64,000 nt of DNA. It comes from Thermoflexus hugenholtzii (GTDB taxonomy: Bacteria; Chloroflexota; Anaerolineae; Thermoflexales; Thermoflexaceae). The notes under the pieces are model-generated. The model had not been told where the DNA came from. It ran no database searches and was given only the letters and a program-made list of their open reading frames with translations. Every line of letters begins with the position of its first letter. Position 1 is the first letter of the stretch. The position numbers were made by a program, and so were the translations under genes. This document shows, piece after piece, positions 15,646 to 24,836 of the stretch. The DNA lies in the NCBI RefSeq assembly GCF_018771565.1, contig NZ_CP076326.1, positions 310,001 to 374,000 of the forward strand. Reading direction: 5' to 3'.

Positions 15646-15723
15646 CGCTTTCCCTCCTGGCTTGCGATATAACGGCGCGACCCCTGATCTTGAAGCAATC
15701 GAACATGCTCCATCAGAAAGAGA

Positions 15724-15909
15724 TCACCCTTCCCGACGTGCCTGGTCGATCTCTTCAGCCGACGGCGCTGGCCCCAGATCCGCGCACAGGCCCCACAACG
15801 ATTTCCGCGGGGCAGGCCTCATCGACATGAACTCGCGCTGGATGTCCGAAGCGATCGGCTCGATTCAACGCACTTTGTCCAACAACGAGAGCGGCTTGAT
15901 CAGGTCCAT
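15724..15909 (-). pseudogene. Degraded small antitoxin-like gene
   Basis: Reading from the ATG at 15909 (leader GGAGGGAAAGCG) gives MDLIKPLSLLDKVR, an in-frame TGA, then IEPIASDIQREFMSM and KSLWGLCADLGPAPSAEEID followed by QARREG and a stop. The segment SLWGLCADLGPxPSxEEIDxARRE is the kind of C-terminal tail seen in small VapB-like antitoxins of Chloroflexota and cyanobacteria. The internal stop and lack of a toxin downstream suggest decay. The AT-rich TATATATTTTA at about 15933-15943 may be its old promoter. The 15646-16001 interval holds nothing else I recognise. Confidence 0.4.
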
Positions 15910-16001
15910 CGCTTTCCCTCCCCGTTCGCTATATATTTTACTGGTAGGCAACCGATGGCCCGGAGGCCCGGGCGGATTCTGTTCTCCTGGGAGCCTCACG
16001 G

Positions 16002-17687
16002 ATGAAAGCGCTCACCGTCGCGCAGATGCGCCAGGCGGAGGCCGCGGCGGACGCCGCTGGCCACACCTACGCGCGGATGATGGAACGGGCCGGCCAGGCG
16101 GTGGCCGCCGAGATCATGCGACGGATGCCCGTCCAGGGGCGGCGGATCCTGGTGCTGGTCGGCCCCGGCAACAACGGGGGAGACGGCCTGACGGCGGCCC
16201 GCCTGCTGAAGGAGGCCGGGGCGGAGGTGGCCTGTTACCTCCTCAAACCCCGAGAGGAGACCGATCCCGTCTTCCAGGCGGCGAAGGCGGCCGGCTGCTT
16301 CATCGCCCAGGCCGGCGACGACCGCACGTGGCGGGTGCTCCGCCTCTGGGTCCGCAGCGCCGCGGTCGTTGTCGACGCCCTGCTGGGGACCGGGACCACG
16401 CGCCCGCTGGAGGGGGACCTGTTGCGGATGCTCCAGATCGTGCGCGCCGAGGTGAGCGATCGGCGGCCGTGGCCGGCCTCCTTCTTCGCCCCGGGCGCCC
16501 CCCTGGCTCCCACAGCCTGGAGCTCCCGGGTGCCCCCCGAGCCCTGGCTGGTGGCCGTGGATGGGCCCACCGGGATGAACTACGACACCGGGGAGCTGGA
16601 CCCCAACGCCTTCCACGCCGATCTCACCGTGACCTTCGCGCATCCGAAGGTCGGTCACTTCCGGTTCCCGGCCGCGCACGCCGTGGGGGAGCTGGTGGTG
16701 GCGGACATCGGGATCGATCCGAAGTGGGTCCCGGAGGGCGCCTTCGAGGTGATGGACGCGGCGATGGCGCGGGCCTGGCGTCCCCCACGCCCGGCGGACG
16801 CTCACAAGAACACGTTCGGGAAGGTCGTGGTGGTGGCGGGATCCACGAACTACCCGGGCGCGCCCGGGCTGGCCGCCCACGCGGCGGCGCGCGTCGGCGC
16901 CGGATGGGTCACCCTGGCGATCCCTCGAACGATCTACCCGGTCCTGGCGGCGCGGACGGCGGAGATCACCTACATCCTGCTGCCGGATGAGCTGGGCGTC
17001 CTGATCCCCGATGCCGTGGAAGTGCTGGCGAAGGCCGTCGAGGGCTACGCCGCCATGGTCCTCGGGCCGGGGCTCACCCAGGAGAAGGAAGCGATGGCCT
17101 TCGTCCACCGGATGTTCGGGATGGAGCGGGCCCTCAAACGCGGACGCCTGGGCTTCCAGCTGGAGCCGGAGACCGCGGAGGCCCCTCCGCCGGCCTTCTC
17201 CTGGCCGCCTCTGATCGTGGACGCCGACGGCCTGAACGCCATCGCCCAGGCCAGGGACTGGGCGGCCCGCCTTCCCGGCCCCGCGATCCTCACCCCTCAT
17301 CCCGGCGAGATGGCCCGGTTGACCGGGCTGGAGAAAGCGGCCATCGAGGCGGATCGCCTGAGGATCGCCCGGCAGTTCGCCCAGGCCTGGGGCCACGTGG
17401 TGGTGCTGAAGGGCGCCTTCACGGTGGTGGCCGCCCCGGATGGCCGGGCCCTGGTGATGCCCTTCGCCAACCCGGCGATGGCCACCGCCGGGACCGGGGA
17501 TGTGCTGGCAGGAGCCATCGCGGGTCTGCGAGCCCAGGGCCTGGGCCCCTTCGAGGCGGCGGCCCTGGGGGCCTATCTGCACGGCCTGGCCGGCGAGCGG
17601 GCCCGCGCGGAGATCGGGGAGGCCGGCGTGACCGCCGGGGACCTCCTCCTCCGCCTCCCGATGGCCCTCCGGGCCCTGGGCGGATAA
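16002..17687 (+). CDS. nnr: Bifunctional NAD(P)H-hydrate epimerase/dehydratase
   Basis: A 561-residue fusion that repairs hydrated NAD(P)H. The N-terminal epimerase half (residues 1-250) carries VGPGNNGGDGLTAARLL and VVDALLGTGTTRPL. The C-terminal ADP/ATP-dependent dehydratase half (about 265-561) carries HKNTFGKVVVVAGS, IVDADGLNAI, TPHPGEMARLTG and ATAGTGDVLAGAIAGL, the nucleotide-binding signature. Insertions such as the PWPASFFAPGAPLAP stretch near residue 160 are longer than usual. It is followed 28 bases later by a NadD-like gene, so the two form an NAD(P)-metabolism pair. Confidence 0.95.
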   Translation: MKALTVAQMRQAEAAADAAGHTYARMMERAGQAVAAEIMRRMPVQGRRILVLVGPGNNGGDGLTAARLLKEAGAEVACYLLKPREETDPVFQAAKAAGCFIAQAGDDRTWRVLRLWVRSAAVVVDALLGTGTTRPLEGDLLRMLQIVRAEVSDRRPWPASFFAPGAPLAPTAWSSRVPPEPWLVAVDGPTGMNYDTGELDPNAFHADLTVTFAHPKVGHFRFPAAHAVGELVVADIGIDPKWVPEGAFEVMDAAMARAWRPPRPADAHKNTFGKVVVVAGSTNYPGAPGLAAHAAARVGAGWVTLAIPRTIYPVLAARTAEITYILLPDELGVLIPDAVEVLAKAVEGYAAMVLGPGLTQEKEAMAFVHRMFGMERALKRGRLGFQLEPETAEAPPPAFSWPPLIVDADGLNAIAQARDWAARLPGPAILTPHPGEMARLTGLEKAAIEADRLRIARQFAQAWGHVVVLKGAFTVVAAPDGRALVMPFANPAMATAGTGDVLAGAIAGLRAQGLGPFEAAALGAYLHGLAGERARAEIGEAGVTAGDLLLRLPMALRALGG

Positions 17688-17715
17688 GCGGACCGTCCTC
17701 CCCGGGAGTTCCTCC

Positions 17716-18426
17716 ATGGGTCCTGAACGGGAGGACCTGAACGCGCTTTTGAGGGAGCTGGACCCTCAGGGGCCGCCTCAATGGCGCTGGGTGCATCGGG
17801 CAACGCCCGGGGCCCGGCGCATCGGCGTTCTCCCCGCCTCCTTCAATCCTCCCACCCGCGCCCACGTGGCCCTGGTGGAGGCTGCCCGGGCGGCCTTCGC
17901 GCTGGAGGAGGGCGTGTTCCTGTTGACCCTCCTCCACGTGGAGAAGCCGCTGGTCGGGTTCGGGATGCGGGAGCGGCTGCGCATGCTCCTCGCCATCGCC
18001 CGGGCGCGGCCGGCCTGCAGCGTCGCCCTCTGCAACCGTCCCCGCTTCTTCGAGATGGCGCAGGCCCTCCGGGAGGCAGTAGGGGAGGGACCCGAGCTCT
18101 TCTTCCTGATGGGCGGCGACACCCTGGTCCGCCTGTTCGATCCCCGCTACTATCCGGATATGGCGATGGAAGCGGCCCTGGAGGCCCTGTTCGCCACCGC
18201 CCGCCTGGTCGTCGCGCCCCGCCCCCCATGGGATCTCCCCGCCCTGGAGGCCTTCCGAAACGATCCCGCCCGCGCCCCCTATCGGGAGCGCATCGCTTTC
18301 CTCGCTCTTCCCTCCGATCTCGCCGGGATCTCCTCTACGGAGGTCCGCCAGCGCCTGGCCCGCGGGGAGCCCGTCGACGATCAGGTGCCCCCGGAGATCC
18401 TGCCCGATCTCGCCGGCATCCGATAG
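17716..18426 (+). CDS. NadD-like nicotinate-nucleotide adenylyltransferase family protein
   Basis: 236 residues of the nucleotidyltransferase superfamily. The ATP-binding site is GVLPASFNPPTRAHV, where PPTRAH takes the place of the usual PxHxGH, and the C-terminal ISSTEVRQRL matches the ISSTxIR signature. A central FFLMGGDTLVRLFDPRYY segment resembles the GxDxL substrate loop. NadD adenylylates nicotinate mononucleotide, and its place next to nnr supports NAD metabolism. The altered HxGH motif and the roughly 35-residue N-terminal extension leave room for a different substrate. Confidence 0.75.
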   Translation: MGPEREDLNALLRELDPQGPPQWRWVHRATPGARRIGVLPASFNPPTRAHVALVEAARAAFALEEGVFLLTLLHVEKPLVGFGMRERLRMLLAIARARPACSVALCNRPRFFEMAQALREAVGEGPELFFLMGGDTLVRLFDPRYYPDMAMEAALEALFATARLVVAPRPPWDLPALEAFRNDPARAPYRERIAFLALPSDLAGISSTEVRQRLARGEPVDDQVPPEILPDLAGIR

Positions 18427-18546
18427 CACGCTCCCCCCCGGACCTTTGTCCCTCCTCGGCGTTTCATACACTTTTGTAAAATCGGTTTGAAAATGGAGAA
18501 ACGCGGAGTTTCGGGATCCCTACGGCGGGGGCGGGGAGGGCCTCGG

Positions 18547-19815
18547 ATGGACATGCGGCGGAGGATCGCGGCGCGCGGGAGGCGCGGGCAGGCCCTGGTG
18601 TTGCTCGGGCTGGCCTTCGCGGGGTTTCTGGCGCTGGTGGCGCTGGCCATCGACGGCGGCAATGCCTTCGTCCAGCGGCGGCGGGCTCAGAACGCCGCCG
18701 ACGCCGCCGCCCTCTCCGGCGCCCGACGCCTGTGGGAGATCCGACGCCAGGGCGGGAGCGAGGCGGATCTCCTGGCCGCCCTGCGGGAGGCCATCGACGC
18801 CCACGGCGTCTTCAACGTGGACGGCGCCCCCAATGTCTTCGAAGCTTACTATGTAGATGAGAACAGCAACCTCCTGGCGCCCCTGCCATCGGGGGCCATC
18901 CCGGCGGACGCCCGGGGGGTTCAGGTCACGGTCATCAATCGGTTCGACGCCTTCTTCGCCGGGGTCTTCGGCTTCGATCCTTTGGAAGTGCGGGCCCTGG
19001 CCGTGGCCCTCTATCGCCCGAGCCCTGCCTGCGCCCATGCCCTCTTCGCCGAAAACGATCTCCGCGCCGAGTTCGCCTCCCTGGACGTCACCGGCAGTGT
19101 CCATGCAGGGAGGGACCTCACCCTCCGGTGGGTCGGCACGATCCGCGGGGTGTGTGAGTATGGAACCACCGCGGACATCGGTTTCTGGGTGCAATGCCAG
19201 GGCGGACGGGTCCAGGTCTCCTTCCAGCCTCTTCCAGCCCTTTACGCTCCCTCGGACTTCGCCCCCGGCGGCCCGCTGTGGAGCGCCTACCCGGGGAGCC
19301 GTTACTGTATCCGCCCCCAGAACCCGGGTCAGCCGATCCTCCTCGACGCGCACCCGGCGGGGGCCGTGGCTCCGGATCCCAATCAATGCATCACGGCCCA
19401 GCGGGTCCGCCTGCAGGACGGGCTGTATTACCTGGAGGGGGACGCGCGGGTTGCGCGAAGCCAGGCGATGGGGTCGATCAAGGCCACGGTCACCCTGGCG
19501 GCCACCGGATCCCTCTTGCTGGACGATCCGAACAATCGCTATGAGCTGGGCAATGCGTTGAACGATCCCCAGCGCGGGGCGCCCCTGTTGGTCGCCGGTC
19601 GGGCCATCACGATCACGACGGGGAACTCCTCTTTCACCTGGACCGGGTTGATCTACGCCGCCGGGGGCCCGGTGACCCTTCAAGCCCCGCAAGCGGAGTC
19701 CGACCGCGGGGCGATCTATGGGAAGGACCTCTCCCTGGGCTGGGGGACCTTCCGCCTGGTCTCGGATCCGACGGTGTGCCCCGCGGGGGTGACCCGGGTG
19801 GAGTTGCGGCGATGA
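18547..19815 (+). CDS. TadG-like pilus-assembly/secreted protein
   Basis: The N-terminus has the TadE/TadG pattern: basic residues, GQALVLLGLAFAGFLALVAL, then AIDGGNAFVQRRRAQNAADA and ALSGARRLWE. The remaining 370 residues are extracytoplasmic and beta-rich, with repeated short strands (SVHAGRDLTLRW, AGRAITITTGNSSF, AIYGKDLSLGW), perhaps a polymer-forming surface domain. I place the start at 18547 (behind GGGGAGGGCCTCGG) because a -10-like TAAAAT at 18477-18482 would start transcription past the earlier ATG at 18487. Its stop overlaps the next gene (ATGA). Confidence 0.7.
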   Translation: MDMRRRIAARGRRGQALVLLGLAFAGFLALVALAIDGGNAFVQRRRAQNAADAAALSGARRLWEIRRQGGSEADLLAALREAIDAHGVFNVDGAPNVFEAYYVDENSNLLAPLPSGAIPADARGVQVTVINRFDAFFAGVFGFDPLEVRALAVALYRPSPACAHALFAENDLRAEFASLDVTGSVHAGRDLTLRWVGTIRGVCEYGTTADIGFWVQCQGGRVQVSFQPLPALYAPSDFAPGGPLWSAYPGSRYCIRPQNPGQPILLDAHPAGAVAPDPNQCITAQRVRLQDGLYYLEGDARVARSQAMGSIKATVTLAATGSLLLDDPNNRYELGNALNDPQRGAPLLVAGRAITITTGNSSFTWTGLIYAAGGPVTLQAPQAESDRGAIYGKDLSLGWGTFRLVSDPTVCPAGVTRVELRR

Positions 19816-20741
19816 GCGGGGCGATCCTCCTCGGCGTCCTCCTCCTGCTCCTCCTCGGCGCGCTGCTTGCTCTTTTCCGGATGGAGGATGAGGAAGAGTG
19901 GGAGGCGGAGGATCCGGAGCGACCGTCGGAGCGGGAGCGGCTCGCCCGCTGGCTGTCGGAGCGGTGGGCGAGGGCGAAAGAATGGCATCGCCGGGGGGAG
20001 CGGGCCCTCCGCCGGCGCCTGGCCGAGGCGGATCTCCCCTGGCGCCCGGTCGAGTTCATCGGGCTGGTCCTGGGGGCGACAGCCCTCGGGACGTGGATCG
20101 GCCTGGCCGTCTACCGGTTGCCCGGGCTGGTTCTTCTCGGCGCGGCCGCGGGAGCGGCCCTCCCGTTCCTGTTCCTCCGCCACCGCCGGGAGGCCCGGCG
20201 CCGTCGCCTGGAAGGGCAGCTGGCGGACGCCCTGTTCCTCATCGCGGGGGTCCTGCGGACCGGGGGGAGCCTGTATCGGGCCCTGGAGGAGGCAGCCGGG
20301 AGGCTCCCTCCGCCCCTCGCCGACGAGTTCCGCCGGGTCCTGATTGAAGTCCAGCTGGGTTTCTCCCTCGCCGAGGCCCTGGAGCACATGCGGACGCGGG
20401 TGCCCAGCGAGGAGCTCGCCCTGGCCCTCACCGCCATCCAGATCAACCAGCAGGTGGGCGGGAACCTCGCGGAGTTCCTGGAGCGGGTGGCGATGCGCAT
20501 CCACGAGCGGGTTTATCTCCAGAACGAGATCCGGACCCTCACCGCGGCCTATCGTCTCAGCGCCCAGATCCTCGCGGCGCTCCCGCTGGCCCTCTGGCTG
20601 ATCCTCTTCCCGCTCAACCGCCGGTATATGATGCGTTTCTTCACCAGCGGGGTCGCCGGCTACGCCCTGCTGGGCCTGATGCTGATGCTGGTCCTCCTGG
20701 GCTTTCTGGTCATCCGCCGTATGACCCGGCTCTCCGTGTAA
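19812..20741 (+). CDS. Type II secretion F-domain protein, TadC-like
   Basis: 309 residues: an N-terminal helix, a basic soluble stretch, two helices around FIGLVLGATALGTWIGL, then a GspF-type domain (LADALFLIAGVLRTGGSLYR, GFSLAEALEHM, QINQQVGGNLAEFLERVA) and two C-terminal helices. TadB/TadC are inner-membrane platforms of Flp pili. Only TadG and TadC are present here; no TadA ATPase, TadB, prepilin or peptidase gene is in the window, so these two must work with partners elsewhere. The start ATG at 19812 overlaps the tadG stop. Confidence 0.8.
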   Translation: MSGAILLGVLLLLLLGALLALFRMEDEEEWEAEDPERPSERERLARWLSERWARAKEWHRRGERALRRRLAEADLPWRPVEFIGLVLGATALGTWIGLAVYRLPGLVLLGAAAGAALPFLFLRHRREARRRRLEGQLADALFLIAGVLRTGGSLYRALEEAAGRLPPPLADEFRRVLIEVQLGFSLAEALEHMRTRVPSEELALALTAIQINQQVGGNLAEFLERVAMRIHERVYLQNEIRTLTAAYRLSAQILAALPLALWLILFPLNRRYMMRFFTSGVAGYALLGLMLMLVLLGFLVIRRMTRLSV

Positions 20742-21069
20742 GGCGTCAGGGCGATCGACGGCGAAAGGAAGGATTTTTCTGTAGGAGGGGCTTTCGCCCC
20801 GAACTTTCCGTCTTCGAGACCCCAAAGGCCACGGATGAAGGCGCCCCCTGCAGCCCTGAACCCTCCGCCTTCGATGACGCAAGGGTCGCGGCTAAAGCCG
20901 CTCCTACCAAAAGACATCGTTCTTTTTGGTAGGAGGGGCTTCAGCCCCGAACTCCTATCTTCGATGAGGTAAAAGATCCCGGTGGAGATCGCCCCCTGTC
21001 ACCCTAAACCTCCGTCTTCTCGATCCCGCGGGGTGGCGGCGGAGGCCGCTCCTACTGTCCTGCGAAATG
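20742..21069. repeat. Alternating REP-like hairpin elements
   Basis: Non-coding. It contains four copies of the GTAGGAG hairpin family: plus orientation at about 20782-20805 (GTAGGAGGGGCTTTCGCCCC) and 20929-20952, minus orientation at about 20886-20909 (GTCGCGGCTAAAGCCGCTCC) and a diverged minus copy near 21038-21055. The alternating orientation resembles bacterial BIME clusters. Some copies pair with each other and may terminate the tad transcript. Confidence 0.75.
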
Positions 21070-21097
21070 TTGCCCGCCGTCCGGGCCTCCCTATAAT
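21070..21097 (+). promoter_or_regulatory. Probable sigma70-type promoter for the GH63-like gene
   Basis: TTGCCC at 21070-21075 and TATAAT at 21092-21097 are separated by 16 bases and lie 59 bases upstream of the ATG at 21156. The TATAAT stands out in very GC-rich DNA. No operator is evident. Confidence 0.6.
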
Positions 21098-21155
21098 CCG
21101 GGGAAGGGAGGCCGGAGGGCCCTGCGAAACCTGGGGAAGGGAGGTGCGATCGGCG

Positions 21156-22955
21156 ATGGCGTTCTCGATGGGCTGGGAGGAACCCAGGAGTCCGTTCTGC
21201 CGGCTGCTGAAGGATCGGATCGATCTCTACCACGTGCCCTTCAGCGAACGGTCCTCGCGCATGATGGTGTTCGCCGAGGACCTGCGCCCGGGGGTGCCCG
21301 GGTTGTTCATCAGGCTGGCCGAGCGCTGGGAGAAGCAGCAGGAGAAGTTCGGCGATTACCGCCAGCGCCGTCCCATCGTGGAGCGCATGGTCTTCATCGG
21401 CCCCGATGGCGAGCCGTTGCCCGTCTCCTTCACCGCTTACCCCCATGCGGTGTTCTTCCATACCCCCCGCGGGACCATCGGGATGACCTTCAACGATCCG
21501 GAGGCCCTCTACTTCTCCCTTCCTCCGGAGTCCATCGGCTTCCAGTTCGTCGCCCAGGCGGAGACCGCCCGCGCCGATCGCCGGGGCGGGATCCTGCGAG
21601 GGGTGCGCAACCTCGCCTATACGACGAACGCCCGCCTGCGCCTCAATCAAATCGAGTCCGCCGGCCCCGGCCTCTTCCGGATCACGTTCCTGGTCGAGCC
21701 CACCCCGGACGCCGCCGTCCTGCTGAACATCACCCCTCGCCTCGGATTCAACCGCAGCCTGCGGCCGGCCCTTCCCGTTTTTCAGGAGGCCGAGGCCCGC
21801 TGGCACGAGTGGTTCGCCGCCGCCCCGCCGGTCCACGAAGCCCTGGCCCCTCAGTATTACTACGCTTGGTGGGTGATGCGGGCCGGGCTGATCTCCCCCC
21901 GCTTCTACATGACCCGCGAGGGGATGACCCCCAGCAAGATCCACTACGTGGGCGTCTGGCAGTGGGACGCCTGCTTCCACGCCCTGGCTTATCGCTACGT
22001 GGACCTCAAGCTGGCGGAGGATCAGATCCGCCTGGTCCTGGATCACCAGCGGGAGGACGGGATGATCCCCGATGCGGTGCACGATGAAGGCCGGGTCACC
22101 CATCTTCCGCTGCCGGTGGACGCGGACGTGACCAAGCCGCCGATCACCGCCTGGGCGGCCTGGAAGATCTACGAGATGGGGGGCGATCGGGATTTCCTGG
22201 ATGAGATCTACGAGCCTCTGGTGCGCTGGAACCGGTGGTGGTTCGAACGGAACGACGACGACCGGGATGGCCTGTGCCAGTATAACCACCCTTATTCCTC
22301 CGGCTGGGACGATTCCCCGGTGTGGGATGGGGGGATGCCGGTGGAGTCGCCGGACCTCAACACCTACCTGGTGATCCAGATGGAGCATCTCGCCCGCATC
22401 GCTGAGGTGATCGGAGAGACGGAGGACGCGGCGCGCTGGCGGGCCGAGGCGGAGGCCCTCACCCAGCGCATGATCGCGGCGATGTGGGATGAGGAGGCCG
22501 GCCTGTTCTGGCCGTTGCGGCGGGAGCAGCCGGTGCGCATCAAGACCCCCCTCAGCCTCTACCCGCTGCTCACCGGACGCCTCCCCCGGCCCATCGTGGA
22601 GCGGCTGGTGGCCCATCTGCAGGATCCGCACGCCTTCTGGCCGCGCTATCCCATCCCCACCGTGGCCCTGGACGATCCGCACTATAATCCGGAGCAGATG
22701 TGGCGCGGCCCCACCTGGCTGAACATCAACCGCCTCTTCATCGAGGGGCTGTTCCGGTGCGGATACCCGGAGCTGGCCCGAGAGCTGCGGCGGCGCACCC
22801 TCCGGCTGGCCATGGGCCATCGCGATCTCTACGAGTATTACCATCCGGAGACCGGCGGACGGCCGCCCCGCGCCGCTCCCATCTTCGGCTGGACCTCAGC
22901 GGTGTTCATCGAGCTGGCCATCGAGGCCAGCCGGGAGCCCGACCTGGATCTCTGA
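21156..22955 (+). CDS. GH63-type (alpha/alpha)6 glycoside hydrolase, possibly a glucosylglycerate/mannosylglycerate hydrolase
   Basis: 599 residues. An N-terminal beta-rich region of about 200 residues precedes an (alpha/alpha)6 barrel with VGVWQWDACFHALAYRYVDL, DHQREDGMIPDAV, TKPPITAWAAWKIYE, SSGWDDSPVWDGG (likely catalytic acid Asp), MWRGPTWLNINRLF and LYEYYHPETGG (likely base Glu). These motifs match GH63 enzymes, which include glucosylglycerate and mannosylglycerate hydrolases and trehalase-like enzymes. A glucosyl-3-phosphoglycerate synthase fusion is in this same window, which favours the compatible-solute reading, but specificity is inference. The start at 21156 follows GGGAAGGGAGGTGCG. 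Confidence 0.8.
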   Translation: MAFSMGWEEPRSPFCRLLKDRIDLYHVPFSERSSRMMVFAEDLRPGVPGLFIRLAERWEKQQEKFGDYRQRRPIVERMVFIGPDGEPLPVSFTAYPHAVFFHTPRGTIGMTFNDPEALYFSLPPESIGFQFVAQAETARADRRGGILRGVRNLAYTTNARLRLNQIESAGPGLFRITFLVEPTPDAAVLLNITPRLGFNRSLRPALPVFQEAEARWHEWFAAAPPVHEALAPQYYYAWWVMRAGLISPRFYMTREGMTPSKIHYVGVWQWDACFHALAYRYVDLKLAEDQIRLVLDHQREDGMIPDAVHDEGRVTHLPLPVDADVTKPPITAWAAWKIYEMGGDRDFLDEIYEPLVRWNRWWFERNDDDRDGLCQYNHPYSSGWDDSPVWDGGMPVESPDLNTYLVIQMEHLARIAEVIGETEDAARWRAEAEALTQRMIAAMWDEEAGLFWPLRREQPVRIKTPLSLYPLLTGRLPRPIVERLVAHLQDPHAFWPRYPIPTVALDDPHYNPEQMWRGPTWLNINRLFIEGLFRCGYPELARELRRRTLRLAMGHRDLYEYYHPETGGRPPRAAPIFGWTSAVFIELAIEASREPDLDL

Positions 22956-23023
22956 TCCCCGCGATTTCGGGAACAGCGCCATGCGGGGGCGGAGGGATCG
23001 CACCTGCGGCAGGGAACCTGGGG

Positions 23024-24250
23024 ATGACGCGGATCCGGTTGACCCTGGAACAGATCGCCCACGGCGGCGAGGCCATCGGCCGCCATGAGGGCAAGGTGAT
23101 CTTCGTCCCCTTCGGGATCCCCGGGGAGCAGGTGGAGATCGAGGTGGTGGAGGACCACCGCTCGTATGCCCGGGGACGGATCCTCCGGGTGCTCCGCCCG
23201 GCGCCGGAGCGGGTCGATCCGCCGTGCCCCCATTTCGGGACCTGCGGGGGGTGTCATTTCCAGCACATCGCCTATGAGGCCCAGCTGCGCCTCAAAGAGG
23301 CCGTCGTCCGGGATGCCTTGCGCCGCATCGGAAAGATCGAGGACCCGCCGGTGCGTCCGATGATCCCCAGCCCCGACCCCTTCGGCTACCGGAACCAGGT
23401 CCAGTTCTCCGTCTCCGCCGACGGGCGCCTGGGCTTCCAGGCCATGCGCTCCCACCGGGTGATCCCGATCACCCGATGCTGGATCGCCCATCCCATGCTC
23501 CAGGAGCTCTACGAGGCCCTGGAGATCGAAGGGCTGCCCCTGCGCCGCCTCACCCTTCGTTGCGGCGTCCGCACCGGGGACCGCATGGTGATCTTCGAGA
23601 CGGAAGGGGACGAACCCCCTCTCCTGGAGACCGATCTGCGGGTCTCCCTGGTCCTGCTCACGCAGGAGGAGAAGGCCGTCCCGCTCATCGGCCTGGATTA
23701 CCTTACGGAGGAGGTGGACGGGTTCCGTTTCCGCATCTCCGCGCCCAGCTTCTTCCAGACGAACACCGCGGTGGCGGAAGCCCTCGTTCGCCGGGTTCGG
23801 GAATGGGCGGACCTGCGCGGGACGGAGGCCGTCCTGGATGCGTATGGCGGGGTCGGGCTGTTCGCAGCCCATCTCGCGCCCTTCGCCCGGCGGGTGGTGC
23901 TGATCGAGGCGCACCCCGCGGCCGCCGCCGACGCCCGCTTCAATCTCTCCGAGTTCCCCCACGTGGAGATCCGGATGGGAACGGTGGAGGAGGTGGCGCC
24001 GGGGCTGGAGGGCCCTTTCGATGTGGTCGTGGTGGACCCGCCGCGGACCGGGTGTTCGCCGGAGGCCCTGGAGGCGCTGCAAGCCCTGCGCCCCTCCCGC
24101 TGGATCTACGTCTCCTGCGACCCGGCCACCCTGGCCCGGGACGCCCGACGCCTGATCGATGCCGGGTATCGCCTGGTGGAAGTCCAGCCGTTCGACATGT
24201 TCCCGCAGACCTATCACATCGAGACGGTCTCGCTGTTCGTGCGGGCGTAG
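23024..24250 (+). CDS. rlmD: 23S rRNA/tRNA (uracil-5-)-methyltransferase, RlmD/TrmA family
   Basis: 408 residues: an N-terminal TRAM domain (TLEQIAHGGEAIGRHEGKVI), a 4Fe-4S cluster motif (Cys68, Cys74, Cys77 in CPHFGTCGGC, fourth Cys in ITRCWIAHP), and a SAM-dependent domain with LDAYGGVGLFAAHLA, VVVDPPRTGCSPEAL and the catalytic IYVSCDPATLARD. It methylates C5 of a uridine in rRNA. Which uridine cannot be decided here, so rlmD versus rlmCD is uncertain. It follows the hydrolase gene by 68 bases. The stop codon touches the second repeat array. Confidence 0.9.
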   Translation: MTRIRLTLEQIAHGGEAIGRHEGKVIFVPFGIPGEQVEIEVVEDHRSYARGRILRVLRPAPERVDPPCPHFGTCGGCHFQHIAYEAQLRLKEAVVRDALRRIGKIEDPPVRPMIPSPDPFGYRNQVQFSVSADGRLGFQAMRSHRVIPITRCWIAHPMLQELYEALEIEGLPLRRLTLRCGVRTGDRMVIFETEGDEPPLLETDLRVSLVLLTQEEKAVPLIGLDYLTEEVDGFRFRISAPSFFQTNTAVAEALVRRVREWADLRGTEAVLDAYGGVGLFAAHLAPFARRVVLIEAHPAAAADARFNLSEFPHVEIRMGTVEEVAPGLEGPFDVVVVDPPRTGCSPEALEALQALRPSRWIYVSCDPATLARDARRLIDAGYRLVEVQPFDMFPQTYHIETVSLFVRA

Positions 24251-24836
24251 CGACGCCGAATGAATTCGGCCTCCAGAGGCCTTCGGCCGATGGTCGGCCT
24301 GCGCCGACCGGGAGGGTGTCTTCTGCGTCGGTGGAGGCCGACGCTTGGCGCGGAGCGCCTGGAGAGGCCGATTTCAATCGGCGTGAGAGCCTTCGGCCGA
24401 CGGTCGGCCTGCGCGCCGAATGAATTCGGCCTTCGAAGGCCTTCGGCCGACGGTCGGCCTGCGCCGACCGAAAAGGATATCCTTTGCGTCGGCGGAGGCC
24501 GACGCTTGGCGTGGAGCGCCTGGAGAGGCCGATTTCAATCGGCGGGAAAGCCTTCGGCCGACGGTCGGCCTGTGCGCCGAATGAATTCGGCCTTCGAAGG
24601 CCTTCGGCCGACGGTCGGCCTGCGCCGACCGAAAAGGATATCCTTTGCGTCGGCGGAGGCCGACGCTTGGCGTGGAGCGCCTGGAGAGGCCGATTTCAAT
24701 CGGCGGGAGGGCCTTCGGCCGACGGTCGGCCTGCGCCGACCGGGAAGGGGTCTTCTGCGTCGGCGGAGGCCGACGCTTGGCGCGGAGCGCCTGGGGAGGC
24801 CGATTTCAATCGGCGGGAAAGCGACGAGGAGGCCCT
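24251..24836. repeat. Second composite hairpin array, inverted relative to the first
   Basis: The same modules as at 7199-8745 but in reverse complement. GATTTCAATCGG starts at 24370, 24531, 24692 and 24802, giving spacings of 161, 161 and 110, so the long/short unit rule is kept. GCCGAATgaATTCGGC palindromes and GCGTCGGCggagGCCGACGC stems recur. It fills the whole gap between the stop codon of the methyltransferase gene and the ribosome site of the protease gene; no independent gene is seen. Confidence 0.88.

Noticed and set aside
20955-22844. Antisense open frame opposite the GH63-like gene
   Set aside because: The plus-strand product has clear family motifs and a promoter; the antisense frame has none.
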